Below, one piece after another: positions 10,145 through 18,993 of a stretch of 57,300 nt of DNA. The position numbers and the translations under genes were made by a program. Numbering within the stretch: position 1 is the first letter of the stretch; each line of letters begins with the position of its first letter. The notes beneath the pieces are model-generated. The model was not told the DNA's origin, did no database searches, and saw only the letters and a list, made by a program, of their open reading frames with translations. This stretch comes from Thermoplasmata archaeon (GTDB lineage Archaea; Thermoplasmatota; Thermoplasmata; Halarchaeoplasmatales; Halarchaeoplasmataceae): the NCBI GenBank assembly GCA_003551675.1, contig PUNG01000062.1, forward strand, positions 1 through 57,300, in the 5' to 3' direction.

Positions 10145-12961
10145 ATGTTGATCGACGAGGAAGAGTGTTTGAGGAATCTCGAAAAGATGAGCAGAAAGAA
10201 GTTCGAGAGTATCTGCTTGGAACTGTTGGAGATCATGGGTTTTCATATCTCAGACGTAAAATCGTTGAGTGGAGATATCGTCGCCGAAGGAAGATTAGAA
10301 AAAGAGGATGAAAGACCACTAGATTACATAATCAAGTGTACCCGGTCCGGAGGCGATGTGAAAGTAGAGATAGAGAGCTTGAAAAAGATGATGACGGCAA
10401 GATCCCACGGCCTTCTATTGACCACCAAAAAGATCGATGCTGAAATAGACGATTCCGATATAGAGGTTGCGGGTGGAGATAGATTTTATAGGCTATTAGA
10501 TAATTTTGGTCTTTTATCGAGGGTTGAAAAGAAGGAAGAGAAGAGAAGTGGAGGTAGACTTCTTAGAGAAGGGGATCACTGCCTCTCCGAAGGAAATTAC
10601 GAGCAGGCTTTAGAGTATTACGAACGGGCCATAGCCGAGGAAAACGAGCCGGCCCTGGCTTTTTTAAAAAAGGGCTTGATATTCTTTGAAAAGAATAGTT
10701 TGGAGGAAGCGGAGGAGGCTTTTAGAGATTCTTTGGACCTAGATCCCGATAATCCCGAAGCATGGGTCAAATTAGGACAGATACATGATGGTAGAGACGA
10801 AAAGGAAAAGGCCGTAGAACTCTACGATAAGGCCCTTGATTACGACGAAGATAGTATAGAAGCCTGGAAAGGCAAGGGTAAGACGCTCCGAGATCTAGAA
10901 CTATACGACGAAGCTGTTCTCTGCTTCGATAGGATGATCGAGATAGAACCTAAAAATTTTAAAGCTTGGAACGAAAAAGGCCTGTGCCACTTGAATAAAA
11001 GAGAATACAAAGAAGCACTGGATGCGTTCAACAGCGCCTTGACCATACAGCCAAGGTTTGAAGAAGCTATGTTGAATAAGGCGTTGGTGTTCGAAAAACT
11101 CGGTAAGATCAAACAGGCTTTGTCCGTAGCAGAAAAGTTGGTGGATTCTAACGCAAAAAATGCGGAATATCACTACATAAAAGGTGCATATCTGGAAAAA
11201 TTAGGGGAGAATAAAGACGCGTGGAGATCCATCCAAAGAGCGCTGCAGCTCGATCCTGGGCACAAAAAAGCCCAAGAACTGCAGTTCATCCTTCAAGAAA
11301 AACTTGGAAGAGGCACTGACACGTCTATAGTGGGAGAAGCACGGCAAAGGATCACTTCAAAGGAGATAGAGGAAGAGATAAAGGCTGCCGTGGGAACCGA
11401 AGACCAAGGAAAACTCAGCATAATCCCAAAGGGCGGTGGAAAATTTGAACTCAAGATAGACGATAAAAAGGAAGAGATCACCGAGCTGAAGGGGAAAAAG
11501 GATGAGTTGGAGAAAGATCTAGAAAAGAGAGAGAAAGAGATCACGGATCTAGCTGACGAATTAGAAGACACGAAAAGGAGATTGAAGGAAAAGGAAGAAA
11601 AAGAGGATGGAGAGGCGGAAGCTAGTGAAAAAGTCAGCGAGTTGATGGACCGTGAAGAGGAATTGGAAGGACTGCTCAGCGGAAAAAAAGAAGATATTCA
11701 GCAGTTAGAAGATGAAAAATACGAGCTCGAAAATACGGTAAGAGATCTAGAAGAACAGATCGCAAAATGGGAAAACATAGAAAAAGAGATGGAAAAGAAA
11801 GAAAAAGATATAGATCAATTGGTAGGTGAAAGGGAAGTCCTGAAAAGCAAATTGAACAAAAAAAGAGAGGAAACTAAAGAACTTATGGACCGATTAGAAA
11901 TGTTGAAGAAAGAAACTGAGAGAAAAGACAAAAAAATAAAAGAGTTGAAGGATAAAGAAAAGTACTACAAGGGGATGATAGAGGGGGAAGAGGTGGTTGG
12001 CGCTTACATGGATCGAAACATATATGGAGAAAGGAGAGGGGTGAAGGAGGCACGGTTGTTATGGACCATGGGGGAAAACAGTGAAGCTCTGGAACATGCA
12101 CCAAGAGTGGACCATAAAAGAGCATATAATATCATGGGTTGTTGCTTCTATGATCTTGGAGACATGGACTCCGCCGAAGATATGTTCGAAAATGCCCGAC
12201 CGTGGCTTTTGTCGGATCTCAATCTCGAGGAGATGTATTACAACCGTGGTAGATATGAAGATGCCGGGAGTCTGGTAGAAGAGTTGAATCAAAGGAAAGG
12301 CGCCTTTGAAGATGTATTATCTTTTTTAGAGAGAGGTAGTGAAACTCTGCGTCGTTTGGAAAGATTAGGGTCCGCTGTAGAGCTTTATGAGAAAGCGGAA
12401 AGATTAGAAAGTGACCCCTTAGTGGATTTTGTCATGGCAAAGGCCAGATGTATAGTAAAAAAAGAGGGACTGAGTCAAGGTATAGGATCGCTTGAAAGTA
12501 TAGGATCTAAGGAAGATCATCTTGAGATTTTGAACCTTTTAGGTGTATTTTATCTTAAAGATAAGAAGTACAAGAAAAGTTTTGAAATATATTCGAAGAT
12601 GGTTGAAGAGGCAAAAAACGATCATCGGTACTTGAATAATCTCGGGTGTAGCGCTCATCATCTTGAGAAGTTCGATGAAGCCATGAACGCTTTTGAAGAC
12701 GCCCTAGGATCAAAACCAGATCACCGTATAATATTGAACAACCTTGGTTTTTGTCAGCTCGAGATGAATCTGGTCGACGCTGCCCTTGAGACCTTTAAGA
12801 GGGCCGTTGAAGTGAACAAAAAAGATCCTGTGAGCTGGTACAATAAAGGGATCGCGTTGAAAAGACTCGAAGACGAGGGGTGGCGTGAAGCGGTAGAGAG
12901 GGCCGTCGAATTGGAACCTGATTTTGAAGAAGCTAAAAAAATACTGAATGAAGAAGACTGA
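10145..12961 (+). CDS. Large TPR protein: N-terminal Mrr/restriction-endonuclease-like domain, TPR array, long coiled coil, second TPR array
   Basis: N-term SRKKFESICLELLEIMGF..GDIVAEG..YIIKCTR..GLLLTT resembles the Mrr fold; repeated TPR signatures (ALEYYERAIAEEN, AVELYDKALDYDEDSIEAW); KE-rich heptad region. Confidence 0.85.
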   Translation: MLIDEEECLRNLEKMSRKKFESICLELLEIMGFHISDVKSLSGDIVAEGRLEKEDERPLDYIIKCTRSGGDVKVEIESLKKMMTARSHGLLLTTKKIDAEIDDSDIEVAGGDRFYRLLDNFGLLSRVEKKEEKRSGGRLLREGDHCLSEGNYEQALEYYERAIAEENEPALAFLKKGLIFFEKNSLEEAEEAFRDSLDLDPDNPEAWVKLGQIHDGRDEKEKAVELYDKALDYDEDSIEAWKGKGKTLRDLELYDEAVLCFDRMIEIEPKNFKAWNEKGLCHLNKREYKEALDAFNSALTIQPRFEEAMLNKALVFEKLGKIKQALSVAEKLVDSNAKNAEYHYIKGAYLEKLGENKDAWRSIQRALQLDPGHKKAQELQFILQEKLGRGTDTSIVGEARQRITSKEIEEEIKAAVGTEDQGKLSIIPKGGGKFELKIDDKKEEITELKGKKDELEKDLEKREKEITDLADELEDTKRRLKEKEEKEDGEAEASEKVSELMDREEELEGLLSGKKEDIQQLEDEKYELENTVRDLEEQIAKWENIEKEMEKKEKDIDQLVGEREVLKSKLNKKREETKELMDRLEMLKKETERKDKKIKELKDKEKYYKGMIEGEEVVGAYMDRNIYGERRGVKEARLLWTMGENSEALEHAPRVDHKRAYNIMGCCFYDLGDMDSAEDMFENARPWLLSDLNLEEMYYNRGRYEDAGSLVEELNQRKGAFEDVLSFLERGSETLRRLERLGSAVELYEKAERLESDPLVDFVMAKARCIVKKEGLSQGIGSLESIGSKEDHLEILNLLGVFYLKDKKYKKSFEIYSKMVEEAKNDHRYLNNLGCSAHHLEKFDEAMNAFEDALGSKPDHRIILNNLGFCQLEMNLVDAALETFKRAVEVNKKDPVSWYNKGIALKRLEDEGWREAVERAVELEPDFEEAKKILNEED

Positions 12962-12963
12962 AG

Positions 12964-13037
12964 TGCGGTTGCCGGGATTCGAACCCGGGCCACAAGCTTG
13001 GGAAGCTTGGGTCCTGACCAGTCTAGACCACAACCGC
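12964..13037 (-). tRNA. tRNA-Gly(CCC)
   Basis: GCGGTTG acceptor pairs CAACCGC; anticodon arm CAAGC-TTCCCAA-GCTTG; T arm CCGGG-TTCGAAT-CCCGG; no intron; CCA not encoded. Confidence 0.96.
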
Positions 13038-13054
13038 CGTACAAACAGTTGGGC

Positions 13055-13083
13055 GGGGGAGACCCCTTTATTTCATGTGGAAC
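13055..13083 (-). repeat. Copy 1 of perfect 29-bp repeat GTTCCACATGAAATAAAGGGGTCTCCCCC
   Basis: Identical to the + strand at 16130-16158; lies between a minus-strand CDS stop and tRNA-Gly. Confidence 0.95.
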
Positions 13084-13093
13084 CCGACAGGTA

Positions 13094-13471
13094 TTACCTT
13101 CTTATGTTCAACTCTTCTTCTTTTTCTATGACTTTCTCTTCGTACTCGGGTCCTAATTTTAGTGCCAAGGTTTCTATGCGTACGATATTCTTTCTAAATT
13201 TGCTTTTGCTCTCAGTTTCATATAGATCTTTGAATTCCTGTAAGTTCTTGTATCTGAAGATTATAACAAGTGCAAATATGAACACTAGTATGATTCCAAA
13301 TACAAGAGCCCACCATACCCAATTTCCCATGGGTTCAGTTATACTTTCCAATGCCGCAGGGCTGCTCAGAACGGCACCAAAAAGTCCGATCAGTAAAAGA
13401 AAAACTCCAACGATCGTACCTATAATAGATATAGTAAATTCGTGTTTCCGTACAGATGTTTTTAGGCTCAT
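13094..13471 (-). CDS. Small membrane protein (two predicted TM helices)
   Basis: 125 aa, hydrophobic segments TISIIGTIVGVFLLLIGLFGAVL and WVWWALVFGIILVFIFALVIIF. Confidence 0.75.
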   Translation of the reverse strand: MSLKTSVRKHEFTISIIGTIVGVFLLLIGLFGAVLSSPAALESITEPMGNWVWWALVFGIILVFIFALVIIFRYKNLQEFKDLYETESKSKFRKNIVRIETLALKLGPEYEEKVIEKEEELNIRR

Positions 13472-13512
13472 ATATCAACATGAGTTAGGGAACCGTACTT
13501 AAATTTTTTCTC

Positions 13513-14928
13513 TTAGTGTTCATGATCGTGAACATGATCGTGAACATGCACGTTCATGAAAGCCCTTTCTACTACTTCACTCAAAGAAGGATGGATATGC
13601 ATGCCCCTATAGATAGGAACGGCCGTACCATCTCCGGTATACATCAAGTTTACTACCTCCTGGATCAAAACCGATGCATGGGGACCTACGATATGTGCAC
13701 CTAATATCTTGTAAGATCCCTGCTCGATTATCACTTTAACGAAGCAATCTTTAATCCCCATGGCGGAGCCTTTCGCGGTCCGTTCAAAGGGGTAATGCCC
13801 CACCAATATATCGTGGTCGAGAGCGGCCTCCCTTTCTTTAAGGCCCACGGACGCTACTTGAGGATTCGTATATATAGCATAAGGGATTGCGTGATGATCC
13901 ACTTCTCTTACTCCTTCACCAAAGGCGTTGTGGTATACCACTTCGGCTTCGTGATTTGCTACGTGCTTGAACATGTATTTACCCGTAGCATCACCGAGCG
14001 CCCAAATATGGTCTTTGGAGGTTTCTAGTGTTTTATCCACCTTTATCCAACCTTTATCGTTTAGCTCTATGCCGCTATTTTCAGGTTTCAGCAGGTCCGA
14101 GTTAGACCTTCTTCCCGCAGCCAAAAGGATATTCTCGGTTTTACCACTAAGTTTTTTGTTTTGATGGTCGTCCGTCACCGACTTTGCGATCACTCTCTTT
14201 TTACCTTTTTTCTCTTCTACCTTCACCACTTCGTACCCTGTATATATATCCATAAATCTAGTAAGTTTTTTTTCTAGCACTTCCGAAACTTCCCTTTCTC
14301 CAGAAGGGACGAATCGAGAGTTCTTTCCGATTATCGTTACCTTCGCTCCCATCAAAGCCAAAAAGTATCCATATTCCGCTGCTATGTATCCACCGCCGAT
14401 TATGGTCACCTTTTTTGGTAGCTCTTTCAGATCCAATATGGACTTACTGGTCAGATAGTCTACACTTTCTAAGTTTTCGATGGAGGGTATAAACGGTCTA
14501 GATCCACAGCCCAGTACTATCTTTTCTCCTTTTATGGTTTTGTTTCCCACCTTTAAAGTGTAGTCTTCAACGAACTCGGCGGTCTCCTGATAAAAATCGA
14601 GTGCGTGGGTTTTTTTCAAGTTCCTCTCTATCTTTTTACTTTCTCCCCTAGTATGTTCTCTCATCCTGTTCATTATGTGTGTAAAATCTATATCTTTGAT
14701 CTCTGTATCTATACCAAATTGTTTTGCTTTGAGTATGTTTTCGACCACTTCCGCGGGATAGATCAACATCTTGGACGGGATACAACCCCGGGTCAAACAG
14801 ATCCCACCAGGTGCTTCGTTCTCTATAACCGCAACGCTCAGATCCGGCTTTTCCTTCAGCGCACGGGACACTACGCTCATGGCTGAACCGGTACCTATGC
14901 TAATCAAATCATAATTTTTAACGCTCAT
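13513..14928 (-). CDS. lpdA: Dihydrolipoyl dehydrogenase-family flavoprotein disulfide reductase with His-rich C-terminus
   Basis: SIGTGSAMSVVSRAL FAD motif, GGICLTRGCIPSKMLI redox CxxxxC, NAD motif, C-terminal dimerisation domain; start set to MSVKNYDLIS, which does not overlap gcvT. Confidence 0.9.
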   Translation of the reverse strand: MSVKNYDLISIGTGSAMSVVSRALKEKPDLSVAVIENEAPGGICLTRGCIPSKMLIYPAEVVENILKAKQFGIDTEIKDIDFTHIMNRMREHTRGESKKIERNLKKTHALDFYQETAEFVEDYTLKVGNKTIKGEKIVLGCGSRPFIPSIENLESVDYLTSKSILDLKELPKKVTIIGGGYIAAEYGYFLALMGAKVTIIGKNSRFVPSGEREVSEVLEKKLTRFMDIYTGYEVVKVEEKKGKKRVIAKSVTDDHQNKKLSGKTENILLAAGRRSNSDLLKPENSGIELNDKGWIKVDKTLETSKDHIWALGDATGKYMFKHVANHEAEVVYHNAFGEGVREVDHHAIPYAIYTNPQVASVGLKEREAALDHDILVGHYPFERTAKGSAMGIKDCFVKVIIEQGSYKILGAHIVGPHASVLIQEVVNLMYTGDGTAVPIYRGMHIHPSLSEVVERAFMNVHVHDHVHDHEH

Positions 14929-15022
14929 ACTTTTCGATATAGGGAAGGAACACATGTAAGTCTTTCCCTCCGTAGAGAGAAAAAAGATAAAAACTTTTAA
15001 GGGATGACCCGATAACGATATC

Positions 15023-16123
15023 ATGAAGGAAACCGCCCTTAAATCCAAACATGAAGACGCCGGAGCCAAGATGACCAGTTTTGGAGGCTACCAGATGCCT
15101 CTAAAATTTACCAGTATAAACAAAGAACATAAAGCAGTCAGAGAAGCAGCAGGCATCTTTGACGTATCTCATATGGGTGCCGTACTACTAAAAGGAGAAG
15201 GAGCCATCGAATTCATCAGTGAACACTGTACCATGAACATTGTAGAGTCTGAAGTAGATCAACTCAAATATGCCCATATATTGAACGAAGACGGAGGGAT
15301 AATCGACGATACCATAGTGACCAGGCTTTCGAAGGATTCGTGTTACATCGTTCCAAACGTAGGCAAAAACGAAAAAGTCTGTGAATGGTTCGAAGAAAGA
15401 GGAGGAGAAGAATATATTATCGATCTAACCGGAAAAACCGTTATCATGGCTATCCAGGGGCCTGATGCGGAGAAAACCCTTCAACAACTGACCGACGAAG
15501 ACCTTTCCAAGATAGAGTTTTTCCAATCTAAACAAATCCCCATCAATGAGGACGTGATGGGTGAGTTCGACAAGGATTGGTCCATGTCCGATACTCCTAT
15601 AGTACAGCGAAGTGGTTACACAGGAGAAGACGGTTTTGAAGTGGTACTGCCCAACGAAGCGGGTATAGAACTGTGGGATCAGCTGATGTCACTCGAGGAA
15701 CCCCCTGTAAGATGCGGACTCGGTGCTAGGGACACCCTAAGGATCGAATTCGGCTTTTTACTAGGAGGCAACGACTTTGACGAATCTAGAACAACCATCG
15801 AAACGGGATGGGAAGAGCATGCAGTAGAATGGGACCATGATTTCGTGGGTAAAGAAAGTCTCGAAAAGATAAAAGAGGAAGAACACCAGATGTTGAAGGG
15901 ATTCGTCATGGAAAATAAAGGGATCCCCAGACACGGTTACGTTATTTACGATAAAGATAAAAAGATAGGAAAGATAACAAGCGGTACTAGATCACCCGTA
16001 TTGGAAAAAGGCATCGCTTTGGGCTATGTAGATCCAGATTACCATGAAGAGGGGAGTAAAGTACAGATAGAGATACGAGGCGATAAAAGAGAGGCCGAAG
16101 TTACAAATCCTCCCTTCATATGA
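15023..16123 (+). CDS. gcvT: Glycine cleavage system aminomethyltransferase (T protein)
   Basis: MTSFGGYQMPLKF, FDVSHMG, QRSGYTGEDGFEVVLP, GLGARDTLRIE motifs. Confidence 0.96.
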   Translation: MKETALKSKHEDAGAKMTSFGGYQMPLKFTSINKEHKAVREAAGIFDVSHMGAVLLKGEGAIEFISEHCTMNIVESEVDQLKYAHILNEDGGIIDDTIVTRLSKDSCYIVPNVGKNEKVCEWFEERGGEEYIIDLTGKTVIMAIQGPDAEKTLQQLTDEDLSKIEFFQSKQIPINEDVMGEFDKDWSMSDTPIVQRSGYTGEDGFEVVLPNEAGIELWDQLMSLEEPPVRCGLGARDTLRIEFGFLLGGNDFDESRTTIETGWEEHAVEWDHDFVGKESLEKIKEEEHQMLKGFVMENKGIPRHGYVIYDKDKKIGKITSGTRSPVLEKGIALGYVDPDYHEEGSKVQIEIRGDKREAEVTNPPFI

Positions 16124-16129
16124 TGGGAT

Positions 16130-16158
16130 GTTCCACATGAAATAAAGGGGTCTCCCCC
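16130..16158 (+). repeat. Copy 2 of perfect 29-bp repeat GTTCCACATGAAATAAAGGGGTCTCCCCC
   Basis: Starts 6 nt after the gcvT stop; exact reverse complement of 13055-13083. Confidence 0.95.
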
Positions 16159-16185
16159 TGTAGAGAAGATAGAGGTGGTATATAT

Positions 16186-17247
16186 ATGAAAGAACTCGAA
16201 GGATCAGAGGTATTTAGCGAATTGTTGAAAACCCCCGGCGTTTCAGGATACGAAGGCCCAATCAGAGATAAGATAAAAGAGATGATAGAGCAGCATACTG
16301 AGGATAAAAAAACCATCAGAGAAGACAATATAGGCAATCTTATCTACGAGATGAAAAACAAAGATAACAAACCCAGTGTAGCGCTGGTAGCGCATATGGA
16401 TGAGATCGGTCTGGTAGTTTCCAACATCGAGGAAAACGGTTACCTGAGGATAAAGAAGATCGGAGGAGTCTTAGATCCTCTCTTACCTGGTAGACACGTG
16501 ACCATACATACCAAAAAAGGACCGATAAACGGAGTGATCGGCCACAAACCCCCTCATCTTACCACCGATAAGGACAAGGACGAGAGCGTAACGCCTTGGA
16601 CCAAAACCCACGTCGACGTTGGAGCTCGGTCCGCCGAGGAAGTGAAAGACATGGGCATCGACGTTCCAGACTCCATCACATTCAACAAAAAAGTGAGAAG
16701 GTTGAACGAATACGTGATCTCCGGTAGAGCCTTGGATAACAGGATAGGTTGTTATGCACTTTTAGAATTATTGAAACGCTGGACTTCAACAAAAGATGAA
16801 TTGGACGTATCCCTTTCCTATATCTGGAGCGTCCAAGAAGAGATAGGGCTCAGAGGAGCCAAAGTTGTTGCCAACACCATGGATCCGGACTACGTGATAG
16901 CTTTGGATACTTACACTACGTCGGATATGCCGGGTATCGAAGAGTTTTACAAACCCATCAAGTTCGGTGAGGGCCCGGTTCTCCGCATGGTCGATACAAG
17001 GGCCATATCTTCTCCAAAGATGGTGGAACACTTTAAAGAAGTGGCTGAAGATGAAAGTATACCTTACCAATACGGGGTCACCGGAGGAACTACCGACGGT
17101 ATGGCACTTCAGGAAACGGGCTGTTTGACATTATCCGTAGGCGTTCCAGTCAAATATTCTCACTCTACTGTAGAGTGCGCCGACTGGAGAGATGTAAAGA
17201 ACTTGATAGAATTGATAGAAAAGGGAGTCCAAAACTTACCATTCTAA
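16186..17247 (+). CDS. M42-family metallopeptidase (aminopeptidase)
   Basis: VALVAHMDEIGLVV, RALDNRIGCYALLELL, VQEEIGLRGAKV metal-ligand motifs. Confidence 0.95.
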   Translation: MKELEGSEVFSELLKTPGVSGYEGPIRDKIKEMIEQHTEDKKTIREDNIGNLIYEMKNKDNKPSVALVAHMDEIGLVVSNIEENGYLRIKKIGGVLDPLLPGRHVTIHTKKGPINGVIGHKPPHLTTDKDKDESVTPWTKTHVDVGARSAEEVKDMGIDVPDSITFNKKVRRLNEYVISGRALDNRIGCYALLELLKRWTSTKDELDVSLSYIWSVQEEIGLRGAKVVANTMDPDYVIALDTYTTSDMPGIEEFYKPIKFGEGPVLRMVDTRAISSPKMVEHFKEVAEDESIPYQYGVTGGTTDGMALQETGCLTLSVGVPVKYSHSTVECADWRDVKNLIELIEKGVQNLPF

Positions 17248-17585
17248 GAACGAAGCACCACTTTGTCACCCACGTTCCAATCATGGATATCTGTTAAATG
17301 GGTGGGCACCTCCAACACATATTTAACTCCTTTATCCGAAGTTATACCCGTGGTGAAGGGTGATATGTCCCTTTTGATATCGACGATAACTTTTTCTTGA
17401 TCCAAAAACACGCAGTGGAAGTCAAAAAAAACAAAAAACGAATGTAGAGTTACTTTCTTTCTTTCCTCCACGAACTCCATCAACAGTGCGTAGTCCACCT
17501 CCTTTTTGAACATGAGACCCAACACTTTTCTAAATGGATTACTCACTCTTTTTACATTCACTCCTTCAGGAAGTTTCACGACCAT
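17244..17585 (-). CDS. DUF192 family protein
   Basis: RKVLGLMFKKEVDYALLMEF..FFDFHCVFLDQEKVIVDIK..YVLEVP pattern. Confidence 0.85.
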   Translation of the reverse strand: MVVKLPEGVNVKRVSNPFRKVLGLMFKKEVDYALLMEFVEERKKVTLHSFFVFFDFHCVFLDQEKVIVDIKRDISPFTTGITSDKGVKYVLEVPTHLTDIHDWNVGDKVVLRS

Positions 17586-17619
17586 TTAAGATCCCTCGAT
17601 ACGAGCTGTTTTTGCCGAT

Positions 17620-18993
17620 CTAGAATTCCGTAGTTCCCGTAAACCTGAAATCGGATATTTTGAGCGCAGGACTAACGAAATAGGCAGGCCAATAACCCAT
17701 CGAGTATAACTTTCTTTCCTTTCCTATGGATTCTATATTGTTGAACGCGTCTATAAGATTCTGCGTGAATCTCAGATTCTTTAACGGATGCTTTAGTTCG
17801 CCGTTTTCGACCAGCCAAGTCCCGTCTCTGGTGAGCCCCGTTAGTATGCCCTTTACAGGATGAACTGGGTTGCAGTAGTTGAACCTGGTCACAAGTATAC
17901 CCTTTTCAGTCTCTTGGATCATATCTTCAAGGGGATAGTCGCCGGTATCCATCAATAGATTCATGGCCAAGGGACCCATGGGATTAGGCATGGCCAAAGC
18001 ATGGCCAGTAGATTCTTTATCCTTTTCTCTTCCCGCAGTGTATGAATCATAAACCACTTTATTGGCCACACCTTCTTTGATTATATCCACTCTCTGTTTG
18101 GGTACTCCTTCGTAATCGAATGGAAACCCGATCATATCAGCATCGGATACATCGTCGTATATGTTTATCCGTTCATCCATTATCTTGTCTCCGAATTTAC
18201 CGTTCATAAAACTCCTTTCTTCCTGCACGCTTTTTGCGCTGAACCCCATCATATCGAGGTATATCAATATATCTTTAGCCGCTAGGGGTTCGAGGATCAC
18301 GTCGTATTCGCCGGGCTTTATCTTTTTTGGATCTAGATTGTTCAATCCCTTTTCCACGGCGGTTTTAGCCACGTGGAGATGGTCGATATCTGAAACGTCT
18401 GCGGAGCACATCTCGCCCCAGCCGAACCCCTGGTCGTTGTCCCAATCCGCGATGGCGCAGGTGGTTATATTTGATGAGGTAAGCCTGGAAAAACCCTCTA
18501 CTCCGTGGGAATTAGCTACGAACAGGCCGCTGCTTTCGGTTTTAAAGGCACCGTAGACTCTATCGACTCCTTTCTCGTTGGCCATCTCGATTATTTCTTT
18601 CACTTTTTCCGCCTTTTGGTCTGGAGAATGATCCGCGGTCTTATCGATATAGATATCTTTTTTATCTTTTAGACCTTTCACATCGGGCAGACTTTTAAAA
18701 TCCGGATCCTTTCTCTGGTTCCTCGCGATGTTTTCCGCCCTGGTCAGGCAGTTCAAAGCCGCATCTTCATCCAAGGCGTTGGTGGTGGCCGAGCCTATCT
18801 TCTTTCCGAAAACGGCCCTTATCGCTAGATTGAAATTATTCCGGGCTATGTTCTGATGTATCTTTGAATTGGCGTACCTTGTAAGTGCGGAATCATTATG
18901 AGATATCCTCACTTCCAGTTCATCCGCTTTGGCGTTTTTAAATATTTTATCGGCTAGGCCTTCAAATCTCTCTTCGTAGTTTTTCCCTACCAT
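17620..18993 (-). CDS. TldD/PmbA family protein (PmbA/TldE-like)
   Basis: Length and motifs; paired with TldD-like gene overlapping by 7 nt. Confidence 0.9.
   Translation of the reverse strand: MVGKNYEERFEGLADKIFKNAKADELEVRISHNDSALTRYANSKIHQNIARNNFNLAIRAVFGKKIGSATTNALDEDAALNCLTRAENIARNQRKDPDFKSLPDVKGLKDKKDIYIDKTADHSPDQKAEKVKEIIEMANEKGVDRVYGAFKTESSGLFVANSHGVEGFSRLTSSNITTCAIADWDNDQGFGWGEMCSADVSDIDHLHVAKTAVEKGLNNLDPKKIKPGEYDVILEPLAAKDILIYLDMMGFSAKSVQEERSFMNGKFGDKIMDERINIYDDVSDADMIGFPFDYEGVPKQRVDIIKEGVANKVVYDSYTAGREKDKESTGHALAMPNPMGPLAMNLLMDTGDYPLEDMIQETEKGILVTRFNYCNPVHPVKGILTGLTRDGTWLVENGELKHPLKNLRFTQNLIDAFNNIESIGKERKLYSMGYWPAYFVSPALKISDFRFTGTTEF

Noticed and set aside
12948-13502. 184-aa plus-strand ORF
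   Set aside because: Runs through tRNA-Gly, the 29-bp repeat and antisense to the minus-strand membrane protein; composition is antisense-like.
14929-15069. N-terminal extension of the Lpd ORF
   Set aside because: Would overlap the gcvT start antisense; the Rossmann motif begins right after the internal ATG at 14928.
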